Assembly: GCA_013388435.1 (NCBI GenBank)
Contig: JACAFE010000022.1
Location: forward strand, 1 to 53,568
DNA: 53,568 nt
From: Nitrospirota bacterium
GTDB lineage: Bacteria > Nitrospirota > Thermodesulfovibrionia > Thermodesulfovibrionales > SM23-35
Direction of reading: 5' to 3'
Part shown: piece by piece, positions 24,074-33,906 of the stretch
Layout of the letters: each line of letters begins with the position of its first letter
How positions within the stretch are numbered: position 1 is the first letter of the stretch
Notes under the pieces: model-generated
Database searches by the model: none
The model's input: the letters and a program-made list of their open reading frames with translations, nothing else
Told to the model about the DNA's origin: nothing
Translations under genes and position numbers: made by a program

Positions 24074-25578
24074 ATAAAAACTTTCTAAGAGCATTTATTT
24101 TTACATTCATTTTTATCTGTTCAATCTATGCTGAAAGCATCTATGCTGCAAGTGATTTTCTCGAAAAAGGAATAGAAAATTACAGGAATGAAAACTATGA
24201 AGAAGCATTGGCTCTGCTTATTGAGGCGAGGAAAGAACAACCCGATTCATCTATTGCTGCATTTTATCTGGGTGTTGCTTATAAGCAACTCAGAGAATAT
24301 CAATTAGCAGAAAAAAATTTGAGAGATTCTCTGCAATTGTCTCCTCCTGTAAAAGATGCATATATTGAACTGGCTGAGGTTCTTTATACACAGAATCAGC
24401 TTAATGAAGCTGAAGGCTGGGCATTGAAAGCAGAAACAGAGGGCATAAATCCTGCAAATGCTGTTTTTCTCAGGGGAATGATACTCTCAAAAAGAGGCAT
24501 GTCAGAAGAAGCTGTTATGACTTTTAACAAAGCAAAACAGATGAATCCAGCGCTTATTCAACCTGCAGATTTTCAGATTGCCATGATTCAATTAAAAACA
24601 CAGAATTTTAAAGATGCTCAAAAAACCTTCAAAGCTATTGAAGAAATTGACCCATCCTCAGAACTTGCTTCATTCGCAAAAGAATACGAAAAATCACTTT
24701 CAAGAACCCTTGATATGTATAAAACATGGCGCTTCAGCATAGGAGTTGGTTATCAGTATGATGACAATGTAATTCTCAAGCCAACAACAAGTATTCCCGG
24801 GGTTGAAATAACAGGAGAGCGTGACAGCAGTATTCTTGCAACTCTGGGCATTATTTTTAATCCTATTATGAAAGAACCTTTTTTCTTTAATTGCCAGTAC
24901 AATCTTTACACCAATACTTATTTTGATACAAATACACATAATTTGATGACTCATACTCTGTCTGCAAATCCAGGCATATATATTAAAAATGGAAGCATTT
25001 CTCTGCCATTGTCATATTCTCACATCTGGGTACACGAAAGACAATATATGAGTTTATTTAGTGCTAAACCCGGCATTCAGTTTGCTTTTTTACCACAACA
25101 TATAGCAAGGTTTTCAATTGGCTATGAAAAAAGAGAGCTTCTTGAAGCGCCCATAGACAGTGATGAAGATAGAGACGGTAATGTCTTCACTGCATCAACA
25201 GGCTATATACATCCCTTTTCTGGTGGAAAAGGTTTATTCAATCTGCTGTATGAATTTTCATATGACAATACTGATGGTAAAAACTGGGATAATATTGGAA
25301 ACAGGTTCACAGCTGGATTATTGCTTCCTTCATTGATATTGAAAACAGATTTCATTCTTTCAGGTGAAGTTTTTCTCCAGAATTTTAAAAATACTCATAC
25401 TGTATTTGATAAAAGAAGAAAAGACAATAACTATACCTTATCTATTAATCTTGTAAGACAACTTATTAGAGGGCTTTTCTTGAATCTTCAGTACTCATAT
25501 ACAAGGGCTGATTCAAATATACCAATTTATGACTATGACCGCAATATTTACACAGCGGGGATAGAGTATAGATTTTAA
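24070..25578 (+). CDS. Outer-membrane protein: periplasmic TPR domain plus C-terminal beta-barrel
   Basis: The 502-residue protein has a signal peptide ending near SIYA|A (residue 26). Residues 27-215 contain about five TPR units (NYEEALALLIEARKEQPD, LREYQLAEKNLRDSLQLSP). The last 280 residues (from WRFSIGVGYQYDDNVIL) alternate polar and hydrophobic residues and end in IEYRF, a typical outer-membrane barrel C-terminus. N-terminal TPR plus a barrel of this size is the architecture of SLAM/DUF560 surface-assembly proteins, though I cannot confirm the family. It is followed by a FecR-domain protein and a giant adhesin-like protein, both plausible exported partners. Confidence 0.8.
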   Translation: MNKNFLRAFIFTFIFICSIYAESIYAASDFLEKGIENYRNENYEEALALLIEARKEQPDSSIAAFYLGVAYKQLREYQLAEKNLRDSLQLSPPVKDAYIELAEVLYTQNQLNEAEGWALKAETEGINPANAVFLRGMILSKRGMSEEAVMTFNKAKQMNPALIQPADFQIAMIQLKTQNFKDAQKTFKAIEEIDPSSELASFAKEYEKSLSRTLDMYKTWRFSIGVGYQYDDNVILKPTTSIPGVEITGERDSSILATLGIIFNPIMKEPFFFNCQYNLYTNTYFDTNTHNLMTHTLSANPGIYIKNGSISLPLSYSHIWVHERQYMSLFSAKPGIQFAFLPQHIARFSIGYEKRELLEAPIDSDEDRDGNVFTASTGYIHPFSGGKGLFNLLYEFSYDNTDGKNWDNIGNRFTAGLLLPSLILKTDFILSGEVFLQNFKNTHTVFDKRRKDNNYTLSINLVRQLIRGLFLNLQYSYTRADSNIPIYDYDRNIYTAGIEYRF

Positions 25579-25589
25579 GGAGAGACAAA

Positions 25590-27785
25590 ATGATTAATAT
25601 AAGAAAAAAGATTGATTTTTTAAAGCTAATGGTTATATGTATGTCTTTTCTTTTTGTTTTTAATAATTTCTTATTTACAATTTCATCTTATGCTGAAGAA
25701 CCTGCTGGAAAATTCACATATGTTGAAGGGAAAGTGGATGTTCTGCGAGGAGGCTCAGCACCTGCGATACCTGCAAAAGTTCCTGACAATGTTTTTCCAA
25801 AGGATATTATAAGAACAAAAAGCAATTCAAAAGCAGAACTTGTAATGAGAGACAATACAGTATTACGAATCGGGCAGAGAAGCAGGATAGACATCAGCGA
25901 ATATTTGACAGATGATAAAAATTATAAAAGCTCAATTAAACTTCAAAGGGGTCAGGTTAAAGCAGTTGTTGACAAAAACATATCCAAACGCATTTCTTTG
26001 TCACCTGACGCAAACCGCTTTGAAATACAAACACCTAATGCAGTCGCCGGCGTCAGGGGCACAGAGTTTTTTGTTGCATACGAACAAAATGTAACAACTG
26101 TTCTTTTAAAAGAAGGAGAAGTCTGTGTTTATAATATAAAATCCCCTGATAATATAGTGTGTCTTCCGCCTTCATATATAGTTACAATTTCAGGTGTATT
26201 GATACCTCAACAACCAAGAAAAGCAACTGAAACTGAAATGCGTATATTTGAAACCGCAACTGAGCCGGGCTCTCCTTTTCCAAGAGTTTTCCCCGAAAAT
26301 ATTATTTCTGACAGACCAGAAATTACAGGAGGCGAAACAGATAGAAGAACAAGCAGTCATCCTGAGATCATATCTTTGACCGGAACTCCAACAAATATAG
26401 CAGATATGCCTTTAAATCTGCCTATAACAGATATTATAAATCCTGAACCTGGTCCGCAACCTTTTAATGACAGATTTAGAACTGTTTTCAGCGCAAATGT
26501 ATGGTCTGCATATCCAGCAAATTCTGACGGAAGTATTGGCGCCGCAATGTTCGGAAATACATCACCCTGGTCTTCTTCGACTTCAGCCCTGATAGAAGGT
26601 TCATATCTTACAAACAGCAATTCGCCACATATCTGGTTTGAAGACAATATTTACAGCTTTAACGGAAGAAACTCTACTAATACAACATTTGATGGAGGTG
26701 CTTATAGAGGTTTTCTTTCAGGAAAAGAAATTAATGGTTCAGCTGACGCAAGATTTAACGGTCTTTATATTGATCCTTCAGGAAATATAGGGATTCTAAA
26801 AGGAAGCTTTACAGGCACAGCAGGGAATAATTCTATACTACTAAATGGAAATTTATCTTCAATCCAGTTAGGAAGCGATTCAATGAATGCTGCTAATTTC
26901 TATAATAATGTTACATCCTTTACCGCTCCATTTTTGATAAATAGTGAAACAGGAATAACAGGTTCTGGCACTTTTAATTCAATGAATATATCAGGACACA
27001 ATGACTGGGGAATATCACAGATTGAATCAGGCGGTTCATTCACAGAAACTCCCCAAAATTCATGGCTTTTTACTGCATCTGGTTCGGGTGCAGGATTTTC
27101 TTTTGAATCTGACATAACTGGTTCCCAATGGTCTTCTAACAGAATATCAGGTTCTGCTGCCGGCTACTGGACAGATGTAAGAACATCCATGCCGACAACT
27201 GGAATATATATAGGAGAAACAACAGGAACATTTAATCCTGCTGACCACACATGGCAGTCTATAACAACAGGAACATGGCTTGAGACAGGCAAATTTCTTC
27301 AAATGGCATCAGATGCATCAGGCAGGAGCAAACTTCAGCAGTTAAACATTCCTGCTTTTGAAGTAGGAAGAACAACACTTTCAGGCTCTTTAATTGCTGG
27401 CTCTGAATCTTCTCTTGATTACGTAAGTGTAACAATGAATAATGTTGCATTCTTTGCCCCTTCCACGGGGGCTAAGCCTTCAATCTGGGCAACAGATGAT
27501 ATTACAGGTCAGTATAATTTCACCAATGGGTTCCTGAATGCTGGCAATATTACAAGTGCAGAAAATTCATTCACTTTAAGCAATGGAGATAATATAAATG
27601 CTGATTTTCGTTTTACCCAATGGAATACTTCTAATAATACATGGTCTGCAAATATAAATGGCTCTGGAACACTTAGCAATGGTTCATATAATGGGGCTGT
27701 CTCCTTCAGAGGAGGCGCTGCAGGCACATTAACTGGCACAAACTCAGGCAGTCTTTCAGGTACAGGAGCAGGAATTGTAAGATAA
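25590..27785 (+). CDS. Exported FecR-domain protein with a glycine/serine-rich beta-repeat tail
   Basis: The 731-residue precursor has a signal peptide cleaved near SSYA|EE (residue 35). Residues 40-190 form a FecR domain (VEGKVDVLRGG, MRDNTVLRIG, the hallmark NAVAGVRGTEFFV, LLKEGEVCV). A Pro-rich linker follows. Residues 300-731 are rich in Gly, Ser, Thr and Asn with repeated short strands (GSFTGTAGNNSILLNGNL, ENSFTLSNG), suggesting a beta-solenoid or barrel-like surface domain. There is no transmembrane helix or sigma-factor neighbour, so this is not a FecR signalling protein. It starts 12 bp after the TPR-barrel gene with AAGGAGAG. Confidence 0.82.
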   Translation: MINIRKKIDFLKLMVICMSFLFVFNNFLFTISSYAEEPAGKFTYVEGKVDVLRGGSAPAIPAKVPDNVFPKDIIRTKSNSKAELVMRDNTVLRIGQRSRIDISEYLTDDKNYKSSIKLQRGQVKAVVDKNISKRISLSPDANRFEIQTPNAVAGVRGTEFFVAYEQNVTTVLLKEGEVCVYNIKSPDNIVCLPPSYIVTISGVLIPQQPRKATETEMRIFETATEPGSPFPRVFPENIISDRPEITGGETDRRTSSHPEIISLTGTPTNIADMPLNLPITDIINPEPGPQPFNDRFRTVFSANVWSAYPANSDGSIGAAMFGNTSPWSSSTSALIEGSYLTNSNSPHIWFEDNIYSFNGRNSTNTTFDGGAYRGFLSGKEINGSADARFNGLYIDPSGNIGILKGSFTGTAGNNSILLNGNLSSIQLGSDSMNAANFYNNVTSFTAPFLINSETGITGSGTFNSMNISGHNDWGISQIESGGSFTETPQNSWLFTASGSGAGFSFESDITGSQWSSNRISGSAAGYWTDVRTSMPTTGIYIGETTGTFNPADHTWQSITTGTWLETGKFLQMASDASGRSKLQQLNIPAFEVGRTTLSGSLIAGSESSLDYVSVTMNNVAFFAPSTGAKPSIWATDDITGQYNFTNGFLNAGNITSAENSFTLSNGDNINADFRFTQWNTSNNTWSANINGSGTLSNGSYNGAVSFRGGAAGTLTGTNSGSLSGTGAGIVR

Positions 27786-27836
27786 TAAATTAAAAATAAA
27801 TTGATATTAAGTTTAATTCGAAGGAGTGACAAAGTT

Positions 27837-30800
27837 ATGGAAAAAATATTTACATTATTCATTGCTTTCATTTTGTTTGCTTCAGGCTTTATTGCCGTAC
27901 CTGAAAAATCAGATGCTGAACTGACAAATATTTCTAACCAATTAAAAAACCATCCGCAAATAAGCGAAATTCAACTGCCTTTCATTTCAAATGAAGGGCA
28001 GTTTGATAAAAATATAAAATACTATGCTCGCATATTCAGTGGAAATCTTTTCGTTACACAGGAAGGTGATATTGTTTATTCAATACCACAATCAGGAAAA
28101 GATTCTAAAATTAATGGAAAAACCCCTGATTTGAAATTAAAAGAAAAATTTATAGGTGAAACCAATATGCCTTCTTTCAAAGGAGAATTGGCAAAAACTA
28201 AAGTCAGCGTATTCAAAGGCAATGACCCTTCAAAGTGGAAAAAGAATATTAATTCATATCAGCAAATCAGTCTTGGAGAGATTTATAAAGGAATCGAGAT
28301 TAAGTTAAAGGCTTATGAAGACACAATCGAAAAAATATTTTCTATAAAACCAGGCTCTAATCCAGATGCTATAATGCTTAAAATCGAAGGAGCAAAAAAC
28401 CTTAACATCAATGAAAAAGGTGAGCTTGAGGTTCTAACTGAAAAGGATAAAATTATATTCAGTAAACCTATTGCATACCAAATAAAAAATAACCAGCAAC
28501 AAGAAAAAGAATATGTTCAGGTTTCTTATATTGTTGTGGGCAACCAATACAGCTTTAAAGCCGGAAAATATGACAAAAATCGTGAACTTATAATTGACCC
28601 TTATGTTATTACAAAACCCATAGATTCCAATAAATCTGGAATACATATTACTGCAGGCACCCCATTATATAATGGTGTAAAAATCAGGGGATCTGGAGAA
28701 GACAGAGCTTATGCAATATTGACATATTTTGATGGAGATATAAATCGAGTTTTTGTTGCAGGATATTCCTATTCTTCAGACTTTCCAATTGAGGCATTTT
28801 TCGGTACGCCCGGAACAAATGATTCTGATGCTTTTGTGGCAAAGCTTTCTGAAAACCTTGATTATTTTGAGCATATTGTTTTTATTGGAGGTACTGCAGA
28901 TGATTTTGCGTATTCCATAGCAATGGATAGTTCGCAAAATGTTTATATAGCAGGAACTACAAATTCATCCAATATGCCTTTGCCTAATGCTAATGCTTAT
29001 GATGAAACTAATGCCGGTACAGATGCTTTTATCGCAAAACTTTCATACGGACTTGATGATTTAATATCTCTTACATATCTCGGTGGAAGTTCACTCGATG
29101 CTATTAATGAAAACTCACTTCTAATAAATGGATATGACGTTGTAGTTGCAGGTTATACAAATTCTACTAATTTTCCGACTCCTGATGATTATGCATATGA
29201 TAGAACCCACAATGGCGGTGAAGATGTTTTTATCGCGATTTTAAATACAGGTCTTGAGGGTACTCCAAACCCAACACCGGGACTCGAAACATTGAAAAGC
29301 TCAACCTTTATTGGTGGCTCAGGGAATGAAAGGCCTTTCGGACTTGCTCTTAGAAATGGATATAATGAATATTATGTTGCAGGATATACCACCTCATCTG
29401 ATTATCCAACAACTACAGAAGCTTATGATGAAGATTTTAATGGAGGAACAAGCGATTGTTTTATATCAAGAATAATGAATCTCGGATACAGTCCGCTTCA
29501 ATCTCTTGCTTCTTCAACTTTTCTTGGAGGCAATGGAACTGATGAAATACATGGTCTTAAAATAGGAGATTCACCGGATTTTTATGTATATGTAACCGGC
29601 AACACTAATTCTTCTGATTTTCTCGGAACCTGTGATCATGGCAATTGTGGTGGAACCGATGTTTTTATAGCACGTTTTGAACCCTCCTTATCAAATGCTT
29701 ATACACCTGTATTTACAAAGCTTGGTGGTACAAGTTCTGATTATGCCAAATCCATAATTTTAAACAGCGGTATGGTATTTGTTTCTGGAGTAACTTATTC
29801 AGATAATTTTCCAACAACTTCAAATGCTTTTGATCAAACATTTGGCGGAACTCATGGAACTAATTCAGATGGTTTTGTCTTAAGATATGACAGTAGTCTG
29901 ACTAATTTTGATGCATCAACATATCTTGGCGGCTCAGCTGATGATTTTGCTCCTGCAATAACTTCAGATTCCATAGAAAATATTTATGTAGCAGGCAGCA
30001 CAAATTCAACAGATTTCCCTACAACATCAGCTTCATTTGGAATAGCAGGCGGAAACTTTGAAGCTTTTGTCTCACATTTTGATGATATGCTTAAAGGCAC
30101 TTCCTGCATTTATACATTTAACCCAGAAAATATAACTGTATCATCAGCTGGAGGTAATTTCAGTATAAATATTTCAACATCATTGGGCTGTGATTGGACC
30201 GCCTATAGTGAAGATTCATGGATAAATATAACATCTGGTGGTGGAACGGGAAATGGCACAATTAATTATACAATTTCAGCAAACTCAGGCAGGGTCAGAA
30301 AGGGTTCAATTTATATTCAAGGTAAAGTTTTCACTATTTTCCAAAACGGAGTTAATTCCGCAAGAATCACCAATTCTTCAAATGGACATCAATATCAACG
30401 ATTTGATTTATTAAGAAATTTTAATGGTGCAAATTCCTACTGTCAGAGCCTTGGAGGTTATCTTGCAACAATTACTTCAACCTCAGAACAAGATTTTATT
30501 TATAACAATTTAGTTTATGGTGCAGATATGGAGAATGAGCTTCAGGAATGCACGATTGGTGCCATTCAAACCGCTTGTACACCAGAGCCTTCATGTGGCT
30601 GGCAATGGGTATCAGGTGAAACATGGGGATTTACAAACTGGTTAGGATCTGAACCAGATAATACTGGCGGCATAGAAAATAACATAGCTATGTTAGAAGA
30701 TGGCAAATGGGATGATTACTACGGAAATAAATTAAAAAGTTTTATATGTGAATTTGAACAGACTTTTGCGCTAACTGTCAGCAAAACAGGAACAGGCAGC

Positions 30801-32243
30801 GGTACTGTTACAAGCAATGAAACAACAAATCCAAAAATTAATTGTGGAAGTGTATGTGGAGCTGTTTATAATTATGGTGAAAATGTAACACTGAATGCTG
30901 TAGCTGACACTAATTCTGTATTTACCGGTTGGAGTGGAGCAGGATGCAGTGGCACAGGTTCCTGCACAATATTAATGGATTCAAGCAAAGCAGTAACAGC
31001 AATTTTTACTAAAACAAAGTTCACAGTAACACCGATATTTGATGAACATGGCACCATGACTCCTTCAACACCTCAACTTGTTGATTCAGGCTCTACAGTA
31101 CAATTTACCATAACGCCAAACTCTGGTTATAGAATACTTTCAGTAAGCGGGTCATGCGGAGGCACTCTAAACGGAAATATATATACTACATATCCAGTAT
31201 TAGAAGATTGTAATGTAAGAGTATATTTTACAACCAATACATTTAATATAACAGCAAGCGCTGGTCAGGGAGGAAGCATTAGCCCAACTTCTGCAACAGT
31301 CAATTATGGCGAAACAGTTGAGTTCACTGTGACTCCTGACGAAGGATACCATATTTCGTCAGTAACAGGTTGTGGAGTTACAAAAAAGACAATATTAGCC
31401 GCAGGAACAAAAAAGAAAAAGAAAACAAAAACAACAGCAGCTTCAGAAACATATGTAACAGCACCTGTAACAGAAGCTTGTTCAGTTACTGCTACTTTTG
31501 CTATAAACACATACACTGTCACGCCTTCAGCAGGAGAGCATGGAACAATGACTCCTTCAACACCTCAGACTGTAAACTACAATGATACAATTACATTTGA
31601 AATTAAAGCAGACGAAGGATACCACATAGTATCTGTTTCAGGATGTAATGGCACTGCATATACAGCAGCCAAGAAGAAAAAGAAAAGGAAACTACAGGCA
31701 GTAAGCGAATATACATATACAACAGGGAAAATAACAGGAGATTGCACTGTTGAAGCCACTTTTGGGATTAATACATATACAGTAACTCCAAAAGCAAATG
31801 CGCATGGAAGCATAAATCCTTCAACACCTCAGACTGTAAACTATAATGACAAAATTTCTTTTACATTAACACCTGATTTGCACTATCACATCTCATCTGT
31901 TACAGGATGCGGTGGAAGTCTTTCAGAAAATATTTATACAACAGGAAATATAACAGGCGATTGTACAGTAGAAGCTACATTTGGTGCAGATACATTTGAG
32001 GCTGTAATTCAGCAGACAGGCGGAAGCGGAACAATAACAGGCAGTGGTATTTCATGCGAAGGAACTGCATGTTCAGGGTCATTTGAGTATGGAGCAAAAC
32101 TTGTACTGAAAATTAAACCCGACGCAGGATATAGAATAAAAGATATTAAGATAAATGGAGTCTCAATTGGTTCAATATCAGTTATTACAATAAAACAGGT
32201 ACTGAGTAATTACAATATAGAAATTATATACGAACCTGTGTAA
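27837..32243 (+). CDS. Giant exported adhesin-like protein: SBBP propeller, BACON, C-type lectin, InlB-like repeats
   Basis: I start at ATG 27837 (AAGGAGTGAC upstream), 1468 residues; the track start is 12 codons earlier. A signal peptide ends near residue 28. Residues 45-265 resemble the DUF7948 domain that often precedes SBBP repeats. Residues 288-760 hold SBBP beta-propeller repeats (VFVAGYSYSSDFP, NVYIAGTTNSS, AFVAKLS). Residues 763-845: BACON domain (WTAYSEDSWINITSGGG). Residues 848-974: C-type lectin fold (CQSLGGYLATITSTSEQDF, WLGSEPDNTGG, WDDYYGNKLKSFICEFE). Residues 975-1468: InlB-type B repeats (FTGWSGAGC, GTMTPSTPQTVNYND). Two of the latter contain polylysine insertions. Likely a secreted or surface carbohydrate-binding protein. 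Confidence 0.85.
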   Translation: MEKIFTLFIAFILFASGFIAVPEKSDAELTNISNQLKNHPQISEIQLPFISNEGQFDKNIKYYARIFSGNLFVTQEGDIVYSIPQSGKDSKINGKTPDLKLKEKFIGETNMPSFKGELAKTKVSVFKGNDPSKWKKNINSYQQISLGEIYKGIEIKLKAYEDTIEKIFSIKPGSNPDAIMLKIEGAKNLNINEKGELEVLTEKDKIIFSKPIAYQIKNNQQQEKEYVQVSYIVVGNQYSFKAGKYDKNRELIIDPYVITKPIDSNKSGIHITAGTPLYNGVKIRGSGEDRAYAILTYFDGDINRVFVAGYSYSSDFPIEAFFGTPGTNDSDAFVAKLSENLDYFEHIVFIGGTADDFAYSIAMDSSQNVYIAGTTNSSNMPLPNANAYDETNAGTDAFIAKLSYGLDDLISLTYLGGSSLDAINENSLLINGYDVVVAGYTNSTNFPTPDDYAYDRTHNGGEDVFIAILNTGLEGTPNPTPGLETLKSSTFIGGSGNERPFGLALRNGYNEYYVAGYTTSSDYPTTTEAYDEDFNGGTSDCFISRIMNLGYSPLQSLASSTFLGGNGTDEIHGLKIGDSPDFYVYVTGNTNSSDFLGTCDHGNCGGTDVFIARFEPSLSNAYTPVFTKLGGTSSDYAKSIILNSGMVFVSGVTYSDNFPTTSNAFDQTFGGTHGTNSDGFVLRYDSSLTNFDASTYLGGSADDFAPAITSDSIENIYVAGSTNSTDFPTTSASFGIAGGNFEAFVSHFDDMLKGTSCIYTFNPENITVSSAGGNFSINISTSLGCDWTAYSEDSWINITSGGGTGNGTINYTISANSGRVRKGSIYIQGKVFTIFQNGVNSARITNSSNGHQYQRFDLLRNFNGANSYCQSLGGYLATITSTSEQDFIYNNLVYGADMENELQECTIGAIQTACTPEPSCGWQWVSGETWGFTNWLGSEPDNTGGIENNIAMLEDGKWDDYYGNKLKSFICEFEQTFALTVSKTGTGSGTVTSNETTNPKINCGSVCGAVYNYGENVTLNAVADTNSVFTGWSGAGCSGTGSCTILMDSSKAVTAIFTKTKFTVTPIFDEHGTMTPSTPQLVDSGSTVQFTITPNSGYRILSVSGSCGGTLNGNIYTTYPVLEDCNVRVYFTTNTFNITASAGQGGSISPTSATVNYGETVEFTVTPDEGYHISSVTGCGVTKKTILAAGTKKKKKTKTTAASETYVTAPVTEACSVTATFAINTYTVTPSAGEHGTMTPSTPQTVNYNDTITFEIKADEGYHIVSVSGCNGTAYTAAKKKKKRKLQAVSEYTYTTGKITGDCTVEATFGINTYTVTPKANAHGSINPSTPQTVNYNDKISFTLTPDLHYHISSVTGCGGSLSENIYTTGNITGDCTVEATFGADTFEAVIQQTGGSGTITGSGISCEGTACSGSFEYGAKLVLKIKPDAGYRIKDIKINGVSIGSISVITIKQVLSNYNIEIIYEPV

Positions 32244-32274
32244 TTTAAGGATACAATTAATAATCTAACCGGCT

Positions 32275-32334
32275 AAAAAAGCAGATGTTGCAAAAACATC
32301 GAAAAATAATTTTTATCGCAACATCTGCTTTTTT
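32275..32334. terminator. Bidirectional terminator built from repeat-family ends (E4)
   Basis: AAAAAAGCAGATGTTGC (32275-32291) pairs perfectly over 17 bp with 32318-32334, and T runs stand on both sides. The stem core GCAGATGTTGC equals the terminus of the composite repeats, so this looks like two joined ends without an interior. It terminates the giant protein gene and insulates the HD gene. Confidence 0.85.
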
Positions 32335-32351
32335 CGGATTTATTACATCTT

Positions 32352-32897
32352 ATGAATCCAGTATCTATAATCAAAAAATTTTATCACCCTGATACAAGAG
32401 CATACTATTTTCTTGTTCATCATAGCTGGATGGTTACCCGGAAAGCTTTAACAATTGCAAAGAAAATGAGCCACATGAAACCTAATCTCAAATTTATTGA
32501 AGAAGCCGCTATGCTGCATGATATCGGGATACTTGTTACTAATGAGCCCTCAATTGGTTGTTTTGGAGATAAGCCTTATGTATGTCATGGTTATGCCGGA
32601 AGAGAAATGCTCGAGAATGAAGGATTGTATGAACATGGACTTGTGTGTGAAAGGCATATAGGTGTTGGCATTTCACTTAAAGATATAAAAGATAAAAATT
32701 TGCCATTGCCTGAACGAGATATGATGCCTGTTACAATAGAAGAACAGATTATATGCTTTTCGGATAAATTCTTCTCAAAAAATCAGGAATTCCTTCTTAA
32801 AGAAAAGCCGGTTGATTTAGTAATCAATGGAATTTCAAAGTATGGCAGGGAGAAACTTGAGATTTTCAAAAACTGGTTAAAACTTTTTAAAGAATAA
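32352..32897 (+). CDS. HD-domain phosphohydrolase
   Basis: The 181-residue protein has the HD pattern: His at VHHSWMVT, the HD pair in AAMLHDIGI, a later CERHIGVG histidine and an Asp in CFSDKFFSK. HD-domain proteins are metal-dependent phosphohydrolases acting on nucleotides or related phosphate esters. The substrate is not evident. It is a single gene between a strong terminator and the convergent ADP-ribosylglycohydrolase gene, one base away from its stop. No good Shine-Dalgarno sequence precedes the ATG. Confidence 0.85.
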   Translation: MNPVSIIKKFYHPDTRAYYFLVHHSWMVTRKALTIAKKMSHMKPNLKFIEEAAMLHDIGILVTNEPSIGCFGDKPYVCHGYAGREMLENEGLYEHGLVCERHIGVGISLKDIKDKNLPLPERDMMPVTIEEQIICFSDKFFSKNQEFLLKEKPVDLVINGISKYGREKLEIFKNWLKLFKE

Positions 32898-32898
32898 A

Positions 32899-33906
32899 CT
32901 AAGAGTTCATTTTTATCTCATAGCATTTGTGCGCTAATTCTACAAGTTCGTTTAACCCCCATGTCTGCCTGTCTGTAAGATATTTTGTAAGATTCGAAGG
33001 TATTGCATTAATGCCGAGAAATGCACCACTGATTGCGCCTGCCATAGCTGCGGTTGTATCAGTATCACCTCCCCCGGAAATTGCGGTACAGATTGTTTCC
33101 ATATAATCGTATGGATTCTTTAAAAATGAATATAGACTCCAGAGAACACTGCTTACAACATACCCTGAAATTCCTTTCCATTCATCATCATCAATAAATT
33201 CTTCATCATATCCTGCTTTTGATATTTCTTCAAAAGCATCAACAACTGATAGAGTTAGCCAGAAAGAAAGTTTTTTAAGTTCAGATGAGAATATATACGA
33301 AATTTTTTCTGTCCATTCTTCAAGTTTTAAGAGAAAGTAATTCTGGTCAAAAGATTTCAGGGTTAATACGAGAGCAACAGCTCCGCTTATGGCTACAGCT
33401 CCTGCCAAACTTCTCGGGTCTTGATGGGTTATTCTTCCCTGATCTTGAGCTGCTTTAATAAGCATTTCTGGATTATCATAAAAGAACAAACCTATTGGCG
33501 CTGCCCTCATTGCGCTTCCGTTACCTGCTGCAGGTGGAGGTGTGCCTGATTCCTGCCATGAAATCCCGCAGCAAAGTCTCTTAACTGATTCTTTAGTAGA
33601 GTAACCAAAAGCAACTATTCTTTTCTCTATAAATGTCATTGCAATCCTGTTTGCGTAATCTGCGGGATCAAATTTTTTGCAGGCAACATAACTCTGCATT
33701 AGCTCACGTGCGAGCTGCGAATCATCTGAATACTGGCCAAAAGCAAATGGAAATCTGCCAAGCTCAGCGGCAAGACCTGTTTTCAGATAATCTTCTACAT
33801 AGCGGATGGATGCCTGTGGAGAATAACCTTCTGTAACAAATCCCGCTGCATCACCCAGACATTGTCCGATAATACAACCGCTGAATTTATCTTTAAGTTC
33901 TATCAT
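32899..33906 (-). CDS. ADP-ribosylglycohydrolase family protein
   Basis: The 335-residue protein has the metal-binding signatures of the DraG/ARH family: GQCLGDAAGF at the N-terminus, YSDDSQLARELM, NGSAMRAAPIGLF and GGDTDTTAAMAGAISGA near the C-terminus. The family removes ADP-ribose from proteins or nucleic acid or cleaves related conjugates, using two Mg or Mn ions. No ADP-ribosyltransferase or nitrogenase gene is in view, so the target is unknown. Its ATG directly follows the hemC stop (TAG-ATG), placing it at the end of the haem operon. Confidence 0.92.
   Translation of the reverse strand: MIELKDKFSGCIIGQCLGDAAGFVTEGYSPQASIRYVEDYLKTGLAAELGRFPFAFGQYSDDSQLARELMQSYVACKKFDPADYANRIAMTFIEKRIVAFGYSTKESVKRLCCGISWQESGTPPPAAGNGSAMRAAPIGLFFYDNPEMLIKAAQDQGRITHQDPRSLAGAVAISGAVALVLTLKSFDQNYFLLKLEEWTEKISYIFSSELKKLSFWLTLSVVDAFEEISKAGYDEEFIDDDEWKGISGYVVSSVLWSLYSFLKNPYDYMETICTAISGGGDTDTTAAMAGAISGAFLGINAIPSNLTKYLTDRQTWGLNELVELAHKCYEIKMNS

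Noticed and set aside
25590-27785. FecR-type sigma-factor signalling protein
   Set aside because: No transmembrane helix after the FecR domain pattern expected for anti-sigma proteins and no sigma factor or TonB receptor nearby; it has a secretion signal.
31301-31527. Frameshift or assembly error suggested by AAAAAGAAAAAG tracts in the SBBP-lectin gene
   Set aside because: The reading frame stays intact through both lysine inserts and into the next repeats, so they are read as real insertions.
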